DNA from: B21-G16 sp003644825 [NCBI: Candidatus Zhuqueibacterota bacterium]
GTDB taxonomy: Bacteria; SM23-31; B21-G16
Assembly (NCBI GenBank): GCA_003644825.1
Contig: QNDJ01000014.1
Coordinates: forward strand, 1 to 12,617
Direction: 5' to 3'
DNA length: 12,617 bases
Under the pieces are notes generated by a model, which saw only the letters and a program-made list of their open reading frames with translations, made no database searches and was not told the origin of the DNA. This document shows positions 7,153-12,617 of this stretch, piece by piece; position 1 is the first letter of the stretch; the number at the start of each line of letters is the position of its first letter. The position numbers and the translations under genes were made by a program.

Positions 7153-8556
7153 ATGGAAATAAAATTTGATTTTAATAACTTTATGGCAGAATTCATAGGA
7201 AATAAAAACGGTATATCAGAATCTGAAGTTAATAATTTTAAGAATAAAGCAAAAAAAATACATAAAGACCTGATGGAAAAAAGAGAAAAAGGTGAACTAC
7301 CATTTTTTGACCTACCATATCAGGATAAACTGGCAGAGGAAATTGAAAAAACAGCAGATGACATCTCAAAAAGATTTGATTACTTTATAGTCCTCGGAAT
7401 TGGTGGTTCTGCCCTGGGGGGAATTGCCCTTCATACAGCAATAAACCACCCATATTATAATCAACTATCTAATGAAAAAAGAAACTTCAGACCAAAAATT
7501 TATTTTCTTGATAATATTGACCCTGTATTTATATCATCCATCTTTGATGTCATAGACCTTGAAAAAAGCTGTTTTAATGTTATCAGCAAATCAGGAGGAA
7601 CAGCAGAAACAGCCTCTCAGTTTTTAATCTTCTTAAATAAGTTAAAAAACACTCTGGGAAATGCTTCCTATAAAAAACATATAATTACAACAACTGATGC
7701 TAAAAAAGGTAAATTAAGAGAAATAACAGATAAAGAAGGATTCTTAAATTTTGTTATACCAGCGGGTGTAGGTGGAAGGTTTTCCGTTTTCACTCCTGTA
7801 GGTTTACTTCCTTCAGCGATAACCGGCATTGATATCAAAGAACTGCTGAAGGGGGCAGCAGAAATGGATAAAAAGTGTCAGAATGAAAATATCTGGGAAA
7901 ATCCTGCATATCTTAATGCCATTTTTCACTATATTTTTGATATTGAAAAACAAAAAAACATATCCGTTATGATGCCTTACAGCAATTCTTTAAAAGATAT
8001 AGCCGATTGGTATAGACAGTTATGGGCAGAAAGCCTCGGTAAAAAATTCAACCTTAAAAATGAAATCGTTAATACAGGTCAAACACCGGTAAAAGCACTT
8101 GGAGTAACTGACCAGCACTCTCAACTTCAACTCTATGTTGAAGGGCCTGATGATAAAGTAATAACTTTTCTTACTGTTGACAATTATAAATCTATTATGG
8201 AAATTCCTCTGGAATATAAAGAAATAAAGGATATTTCTTACCTATCCGGTCATACTCTCAATGAACTGATTAAAGCAGAAAGAGATGCAACAGAACTAAC
8301 ACTTACAAAAAATCATAAACCTAACTGTAATATAATTTTTCCTGAAGTAAATGAGTATACAGTTGGTCAAATCCTGTATATGTTTGAGGTACAAACTGCA
8401 TTTGCAGGCGGACTATACAACATCAATCCTTTTGACCAGCCCGGTGTAGAAGAAGGAAAACATTTCGCTTATGGTATTCTTGGAAGAAAAGGATTTGAAC
8501 ATAAAAAAGAGGAAATTGAAAAAAGAACACCTAAAAAAGATAAATGGGTTATTTAG
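7153..8556 (+). CDS. pgi: Glucose-6-phosphate isomerase
   Basis: Interconverts glucose 6-phosphate and fructose 6-phosphate in the cytoplasm; 467 residues. The SIS-type phosphate-binding parts are LGIGGSALGG (81-90) and SKSGGTAET (145-153). Arg209 is in GGRFSVFTPVG, the catalytic Glu293 is in WAESLGK, and His322 is in TDQHSQLQLY. The C-terminal signature FDQPGVEEGK carries the active-site Lys. The length matches the shorter bacterial form rather than the ~550-residue proteobacterial enzyme. AGGGG (7143-7147) lies 5 nt before ATG 7153. It is the last gene of the + strand cluster, and its final 8 nt overlap the 3' end of the convergent LysR gene, with no terminator visible between them. Confidence 0.95.
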   Translation: MEIKFDFNNFMAEFIGNKNGISESEVNNFKNKAKKIHKDLMEKREKGELPFFDLPYQDKLAEEIEKTADDISKRFDYFIVLGIGGSALGGIALHTAINHPYYNQLSNEKRNFRPKIYFLDNIDPVFISSIFDVIDLEKSCFNVISKSGGTAETASQFLIFLNKLKNTLGNASYKKHIITTTDAKKGKLREITDKEGFLNFVIPAGVGGRFSVFTPVGLLPSAITGIDIKELLKGAAEMDKKCQNENIWENPAYLNAIFHYIFDIEKQKNISVMMPYSNSLKDIADWYRQLWAESLGKKFNLKNEIVNTGQTPVKALGVTDQHSQLQLYVEGPDDKVITFLTVDNYKSIMEIPLEYKEIKDISYLSGHTLNELIKAERDATELTLTKNHKPNCNIIFPEVNEYTVGQILYMFEVQTAFAGGLYNINPFDQPGVEEGKHFAYGILGRKGFEHKKEEIEKRTPKKDKWVI

Positions 8557-9463
8557 TATCTAAAACAAAATCTAAAAATGTTTTGCAGATTGGAGACCGG
8601 GGTCTATTTTTATGATAGATGAGAAAAAATTTTCTATCAAATTTTATGCTATCAATTTTAACTTCTTTTAATATTCCGAGCTGTAATTCAGTTTCTACTT
8701 CCCTTCGGGAAATAATCGATATTCCGATATTAGCCATAATTCCTTTTTTAACAGCCTCAGAACTGCCTAATTCACACACAACATTAAGGTTATCAGGATT
8801 TATATCATTATGAAGTAAAACATTTTCAATAATTTTTCTTGTTCCTGAACCTTCTTCCCTCATTATAAATGGTTCTTTCAATATTAAAGATAAGGAAATC
8901 CCGGTATCAATTTCTGCCCAGGGATGATTATTATTTACCACGAGAATTAAGGAATCCTCTCTAAAATCGAGGCAAGCTATTTTATAGTTTTCAGGCTTTT
9001 TACCAACAACCCCAAGTTCATAAATTCCAGAGTTAACCCCATCAATTATCTCCTGAGAATCACCAAGTTTCAAAACAATATTGATTCCTGGATGAAAACT
9101 TCTAAATTTTCCTATTAATTCAGGCATAATGTGTGTACCGGGAATCGAGCTCCCACCAATAGTTAAATCACCTTTCTCAATTTCAAGGAATTTGTTCATT
9201 TTTTGTATTAACTCACTTTTTATATTCAGAATTCTTTTAGCATAATAATACAAAATTTTCCCGGCTTTTGTTGGCATAATTTTTTTACTTCCCCTATCAA
9301 GCAACTGAGTGTCAAAAACCATTTCCAGAGAAGCTATTCTTTCGCTAACAGTTGGCTGGGTTAACTTAACTTCTTCAGCAGCTCTTGAAAAACTGTTTAA
9401 TTCTACTATCTTGCAAAAAATATCAAGTTGTTTCAAATCAAAATTAACTTTATAATATTTCAT
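8549..9463 (-). CDS. LysR-family regulator, selenium-metabolism associated type
   Basis: Transcription factor of 304 residues. The N-terminal winged helix-turn-helix covers about residues 8-67 (LKQLDIFCKIVELNSFSRAA, then TQPTVSERIASLE), followed by a linker helix. A periplasmic-binding-protein-like effector domain starts near residue 95 (GDLTIGGSSIPGTHIMPELI), the CysB-like pattern. It is the last gene of the selenium operon, 25 nt after selD on the same strand, with AAGGGGA (9471-9477) 7 nt before the ATG. LysR proteins next to selD/yedF form a recognised group called selenium metabolism-associated regulators. From that position I infer that it controls this operon or selenoprotein genes elsewhere, possibly sensing a sulfur or selenium compound. 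The effector is unknown. Confidence 0.85.
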   Translation of the reverse strand: MKYYKVNFDLKQLDIFCKIVELNSFSRAAEEVKLTQPTVSERIASLEMVFDTQLLDRGSKKIMPTKAGKILYYYAKRILNIKSELIQKMNKFLEIEKGDLTIGGSSIPGTHIMPELIGKFRSFHPGINIVLKLGDSQEIIDGVNSGIYELGVVGKKPENYKIACLDFREDSLILVVNNNHPWAEIDTGISLSLILKEPFIMREEGSGTRKIIENVLLHNDINPDNLNVVCELGSSEAVKKGIMANIGISIISRREVETELQLGILKEVKIDSIKFDRKFFLIYHKNRPRSPICKTFLDFVLDTK

Positions 9464-9488
9464 TTTATAGTCCCCTTAAGATTAATTT

Positions 9489-10559
9489 TTAAACTTCAAT
9501 AACTGAAGATTCTTCAGATACTATTACAATTTCATTCGTTGGTTTATCTATAATCTCACCAATAATACTCGGAAATTCAACACCCTTATTTTTTAATTTA
9601 TTTAACAAGTTATCTGCTCTGTCGGGCGAAACAGAAATTAAAAGCCCCCCCGAAGTCTGTGCGTCAAAAAGAATATCCTTTATTTCAGGTTTTAAATTTC
9701 CGTCTTCTCTGACAATATGCTCGTAAAATTTCAAATTTGCTTTTGTCCCTGCAGGAACTAACCCAAGAGATGAATACTCAATTGCTTCTTTAAATACAGG
9801 AACATTCTTCAAAAATAATTTCATTCCTGTTCCTGAAGAATTTATCATATTATAAGCATGCCCTATTAATGAAAAACCGGTTATATCAGTACAGGCATTT
9901 ACACCAATTTCAATCATAGCTTCCGCTGCATACTTATTCAATGTGACCATACTTCTTGTTATTTTATTTACTGCTTGATTACTTGCGATTTCTCCTTTCA
10001 AAGCTGTAGCAATTATACCTGTTCCTACAGGTTTTGTTAGAATTACCGCATCACCTGGTTTTGCACCTTTAACAGAAATTATTTTATCTGGAGACACTAT
10101 TCCTGTTATAGAAAGCCCGTATTTAATTTCATCATCTTTAATACTATGCCCACCTACAAGAACAGCACCAGCCTCATGAATTTTTTCAATTCCACCATTA
10201 AGAATTTCCTTTAAAATACTTTTATCAAGCTTCTTTGACGGAAAAGCAACAATATTCATTGCAGTCAAAGGTTTACCACCCATTGCATATATATCACTCA
10301 ATGCATTTGCTGCAGCGATTCTCCCGAAATCATAAGGGTCATTAACAACAGGAGTAAAAAAATCCAGAGTCTGAATTAATGCTATATTTTCAGATAATAA
10401 ATATACCCCTGCATCGTCAGGCTGCTCAAGCCCGATAAGCAGGTTCGGGTCTGCTTTAAGATTTAACCCGCATAATATTTCCTGTAAGTCCGACGAACTT
10501 ATCTTTGCAGCTCAACCAGCAGCTTTAACTTTTTCAGTAAGTTTTATTTTTTCATTCAT
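9489..10559 (-). CDS. selD: Selenide, water dikinase (SelD), a selenoprotein with in-frame UGA
   Basis: Makes selenophosphate from selenide and ATP, the selenium donor for selenocysteine and selenouridine. The full gene starts at ATG 10559 and encodes 356 residues if the TGA at codon 16 (10514-10512) is read as selenocysteine. The N-terminus then reads LTEKVKAAG-U-AAKIS, in which Sec16 and Lys19 match the catalytic Cys/Sec and Lys of the family (Cys17/Lys20 in E. coli). Downstream come QPDDAGVY (about 46-53), TLDFFTPVVNDPYDFGRIAA (64-83), ALSDIYAMGG, and VGGHSIKDDEI, all canonical for the AIRS-like ATP-binding fold. A conventional caller would stop at the TGA and start near 10301, losing 86 residues including the active site. 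The start overlaps the end of the DUF3343 gene by 8 nt, implying coupled translation. LysR follows after 25 nt. Confidence 0.95.
10485..10514 (-). promoter_or_regulatory. Sec codon (UGA) and bacterial SECIS-like hairpin of selD
   Basis: On the - strand the UGA (10514-10512) is followed after 17 nt by the apical loop of a hairpin. The stem is UAAGUUC (10501-10495) with GGACUUA (10491-10485): 7 bp including one U-G pair. The loop is GUC (10494-10492), which supplies the G and U that SelB contacts in known bacterial SECIS elements. The distance from UGA to loop is in the normal bacterial range. The fold was drawn by eye. Confidence 0.75.
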
Positions 10560-10809
10560 ATCTAATAAACCTTCCGTTCTTTTGTAAGTAAATTCCTTTT
10601 ACTTCAAACTTATAGGTAGAAAGAACATTTTTCACAATATCCATTTCCATTGATTTGATACCGATTGCCATACCACAACTGGAGTCTATCTCTTTCGGAA
10701 CAGGAACAACATCATAAAAAATATTTTTACCTTTAAGAATTTTCTCAGCCTTTAAAACAGAATGAATATTCTGGAATATTAATATACTATCAAATGAATT
10801 ACTATCCAT
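10552..10809 (-). CDS. DUF3343 putative Se/S carrier protein
   Basis: Small protein of 85 residues. It matches the DUF3343 family (putative Se/S carrier) from its size, the opening FDSILIFQNIHSVLKAEKIL, and the motif VPVPKEIDSSCGMAIGI with the single conserved Cys45. That Cys is the likely carrier residue, taking selenium or sulfur as a persulfide-like adduct. It lies between the desulfurase-like gene (gap 2 nt) and selD (overlap 8 nt), which suggests delivery of selenium from the PLP enzyme to SelD; this is inferred from position and the family label, not shown. It has no good ribosome binding site of its own, so translation is probably coupled to the upstream gene. Its stop is itself a UGA (10554-10552), placed 37 nt before the selD UGA that codes for selenocysteine. 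Confidence 0.85.
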   Translation of the reverse strand: MDSNSFDSILIFQNIHSVLKAEKILKGKNIFYDVVPVPKEIDSSCGMAIGIKSMEMDIVKNVLSTYKFEVKGIYLQKNGRFIRYE

Positions 10810-10811
10810 AT

Positions 10812-11957
10812 TTAATTTTTTGAAATTTTATATAATGCTTCAATGGTTTTATCCACATCCTTTTCAGAGTTAAAAAATCCTGAAGAAAATCTCAGCGTTC
10901 CTTCAGGAAAAGTTAAAATTGTTTTATGTGCAGCAGGTGCACAGTGCAATCCACCTCTGGTCATTATATTAAATTCTTTATCAAGTTTAAAACAGAGTTC
11001 AGAAGATGTTCTATTTTTCATATTAATGGATATCAGAGGAACTCTATTTTCTATATTTAAATCTCCATATATTTTAACTGTTTCAAGTTCTAATAGTTTA
11101 TTGATAAAATATCCGGAGAGTTCCTTATCTTTTTCTCTTATATTTTCCACTTTTGTTTTCATTAAGAATTTTAAACTCCCACATAATCCTGCAATACCAG
11201 TTACATTCAGGGTTCCACTTTCAAACTTATCCGGGAGGAATTCCGGTTGTTTTTCCAGTTCAGAGTTACTACCGGTACCACCCATCTTTACAGGTTCAAA
11301 ATCTATATTATTACCAATATATAATCCACCAATACCAGATGGACCTAATAGTGATTTATGCCCTGTGAAAGCAAGTAAATCTATTCCAGATTTCTTAACA
11401 TCTATGGGAATACATCCAGCAGTTTGTGCAGCATCCAAAAGAACAGGAATATTTCCGACAATTTTTTTTATTTTTTCTACAGGAGTAATCACACCGGTTA
11501 CATTAGAGGCGTGATTAATAATTATCAATTTTGTATTTTCTTTAATAAATTCTTTAAAGTGATAAGGGTTAATTAATCCATCTCTGTTTGCTTTTACAAC
11601 ATCAATTTTAATATGCTTTTTTCTCTCGATGAATCTAAGGGGGCGCATCACTGAATTATGTTCAACAGAAGTAGTAATAATATGGTCGTTTTCTTTTAAA
11701 AAACTGTTTATAACATAATTTATACTTTCAGTAGCATTGCTGGTAAAAATTATTCTGCTTGAATCAGATATATTGAATAATTCAGATAGAAGTTCTCTTG
11801 TCTCAAAAACAAGTTTACCTGCTTCCAGTGAAAGTTTATGCCCGGACCTGCCAGGATTTGCTGCATACCTGGATAAATATTCAGTTATCTTATTTATTAC
11901 TTCTTCTGGTTTTGGAAAAGAAGTCGCAGCATTATCAAGATATACTAATTCATTCAT
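10812..11957 (-). CDS. Cysteine desulfurase-family aminotransferase class V (selenium operon)
   Basis: PLP-dependent enzyme of 381 residues related to NifS/SufS; by family it removes sulfur from cysteine or selenium from selenocysteine, leaving alanine. From the ATG start, visible residues are YLDNAATSFPKP at the N-terminus, His100 in SVEHNS, Asp175 and Gln178 in LLDAAQTAG, the PLP Lys201 in TGHKSLLGPSG, and the catalytic Cys339 in RGGLHCAPAAHK. The GGLHCAP wording and operon place it with the desulfurase-family group found beside yedF and selD rather than with housekeeping IscS. A TTG at 11963 would add two residues and overlaps the yedF stop as TTGA. I prefer ATG 11957, 2 nt after that stop, because ATG is the stronger initiator. 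No strong ribosome binding site is visible, so translational coupling to yedF is likely. Selenium versus sulfur preference cannot be told from sequence. Confidence 0.9.
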   Translation of the reverse strand: MNELVYLDNAATSFPKPEEVINKITEYLSRYAANPGRSGHKLSLEAGKLVFETRELLSELFNISDSSRIIFTSNATESINYVINSFLKENDHIITTSVEHNSVMRPLRFIERKKHIKIDVVKANRDGLINPYHFKEFIKENTKLIIINHASNVTGVITPVEKIKKIVGNIPVLLDAAQTAGCIPIDVKKSGIDLLAFTGHKSLLGPSGIGGLYIGNNIDFEPVKMGGTGSNSELEKQPEFLPDKFESGTLNVTGIAGLCGSLKFLMKTKVENIREKDKELSGYFINKLLELETVKIYGDLNIENRVPLISINMKNRTSSELCFKLDKEFNIMTRGGLHCAPAAHKTILTFPEGTLRFSSGFFNSEKDVDKTIEALYKISKN

Positions 11958-11959
11958 CT

Positions 11960-12559
11960 TCAAGGGGAAACAACTTTATCTACTGTATGTAATGTATTCA
12001 CTATTTCATACATATTTGTAACCTGCCCTACTTTCAATTTATCTTTTACATTATAATAATCAAGGCAGGTTCCACAGGAATAAATTTCAATTCCATTATT
12101 TCTCAGTTCAGTTAAAACATCAAAAAAATCTGTTTCCAGGGTAGTTAAAAAAACACCACTATTAATAAACAAAATCTTTTCAGGTTTTGGTTTAACTTCA
12201 ATAATAGTTTTAAGGAATGCTTTCATAAGTATCTTTCCAAGTTCATCCTCACCATTCCCAATTCTGTTAGAATTGATATAAATTGCCACTCTTTTATTTT
12301 TCTTTTCTGGTTCTATTTCACCCATCCCCGAAGGTAAATCATTCACACTTTTTGATATTAAAAGTTTAAAATTATCTTTAACCTTTTCAATCTTCACATT
12401 AAAACCCTGTTTTTTAGCAAACCGCTCAACATTATCTCTTGCAGTTTCATTATCGGTAATGACTACAAGTGCGTTACTCCCGATCTTCTCAAGAGCTTCT
12501 CTTGTTTTTAATACAGGTCCGGGGCATTCAAGACCTCTTACATCAATTTCTTTATTCAT
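11960..12559 (-). CDS. yedF: Sulfurtransferase-like selenium metabolism protein YedF
   Basis: Protein of 199 residues and two domains. Residues 1-70 are a TusA/SirA-like domain (IDVRGLECPGPVLKTREAL) with the conserved Cys12 of the CPxP motif, the residue that carries persulfide in TusA. Residues 88-199 are a DsrE-like domain (KRVAIYINSNRIGNGEDELG, then KILFINSGVFLTT) with the cysteine pair Cys162 and Cys165 in SCGTCLDYY. This fusion defines the selenium-associated YedF group found with selD. It probably takes part in handling reactive sulfur or selenium for SelD, although its precise role is not established. It is the first visible gene of the - strand operon. AAGGTGGAG lies just upstream of ATG 12559, and its UGA stop nearly touches the next start. 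Confidence 0.92.
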   Translation of the reverse strand: MNKEIDVRGLECPGPVLKTREALEKIGSNALVVITDNETARDNVERFAKKQGFNVKIEKVKDNFKLLISKSVNDLPSGMGEIEPEKKNKRVAIYINSNRIGNGEDELGKILMKAFLKTIIEVKPKPEKILFINSGVFLTTLETDFFDVLTELRNNGIEIYSCGTCLDYYNVKDKLKVGQVTNMYEIVNTLHTVDKVVSP

Positions 12560-12582
12560 ACTCCACCTTAAAATATCAATAT

Positions 12583-12612
12583 TATCTATTGTCTGATAAA
12601 ATATAATAGATA
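12583..12612. repeat. Inverted repeat upstream of yedF, candidate operator
   Basis: TATCTATT (12583-12590) and AATAGATA (12605-12612) are perfect 8-bp inverted arms separated by 14 nt. They lie 24-53 nt upstream of the yedF ATG, in the expected promoter zone. No clear -35/-10 pair could be assigned there. The DNA is very AT-rich, so chance is a real possibility. The LysR protein encoded at the operon's other end would be the obvious candidate to bind it. Confidence 0.35.
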
Positions 12613-12617
12613 TTACC

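Noticed and set aside
9489-10301. selD as a 270-residue gene starting at TTG 10301
   Set aside because: This start falls in the middle of the conserved ALSDIYAMGG motif and drops the active site. The frame continues upstream through a TGA that fits selenocysteine, to ATG 10559.
10512-10514. TGA in selD as a sequencing error or pseudogene mutation
   Set aside because: It falls exactly at the catalytic Cys/Sec codon, the flanking residues are conserved, a SECIS-like hairpin follows, and the neighbours are all selenium genes.
10843-11514. 223-residue + strand frame opposite the desulfurase gene
   Set aside because: It lies wholly antisense to a well-conserved PLP enzyme, and its Ser/Pro-rich composition is typical of a shadow frame.

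Overview
The window is strongly AT-rich bacterial DNA. It is densely packed with genes that mostly carry strong AAGGAGG-type ribosome binding sites. It looks like ordinary chromosome: there are no transposases, phage genes, CRISPR arrays, rRNA or tRNA genes. Gene content (a selenium-donor operon with a selenocysteine-containing SelD, glycolytic genes, a sodium-coupled amino acid carrier) suggests an anaerobic, selenocysteine-decoding bacterium. The sequence alone does not fix the phylum.

Layout, left to right. Positions 1-264 are an AT-rich leader with no assignable gene. An S41 C-terminal processing peptidase (265-1866, +) follows. It converges within 3 nt on a DUF5610-like protein of unknown function (1870-2460, -). 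Divergent from that is a 60-residue, highly charged small protein starting at TTG (2698-2880, +). It in turn abuts a small three-span membrane protein on the other strand (2882-3202, -). A tight + strand cluster then carries an AGCS sodium:amino acid symporter (3359-4789), histidyl-tRNA synthetase (4791-6173), class II fructose-bisphosphate aldolase (6202-7125) and glucose-6-phosphate isomerase (7153-8556), with gaps of 1, 28 and 27 nt. A TTGACA-type promoter lies just upstream of the symporter gene.

The right third is a - strand operon for selenium metabolism, read from 12559 down to 8549: yedF (TusA-like plus DsrE-like domains), a class V cysteine desulfurase-family PLP enzyme, a DUF3343 putative Se/S carrier, selD, and a LysR regulator of the selenium-associated type. 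The genes overlap or nearly touch. selD contains an in-frame TGA at codon 16 (10514-10512), exactly where the catalytic Cys/Sec of selenophosphate synthetase lies, followed by a hairpin with the features of a bacterial SECIS. A conventional gene caller would truncate selD at an internal TTG near 10301; the real gene starts at 10559 and encodes 356 residues.

The likely logic of the operon is that the desulfurase-like enzyme releases selenium (or sulfur), YedF and DUF3343 carry or channel it, and SelD makes selenophosphate for selenoprotein synthesis and tRNA modification, under LysR control. An 8-bp perfect inverted repeat upstream of yedF is a candidate operator. The genes for SelA, SelB and tRNA-Sec are not in the window.
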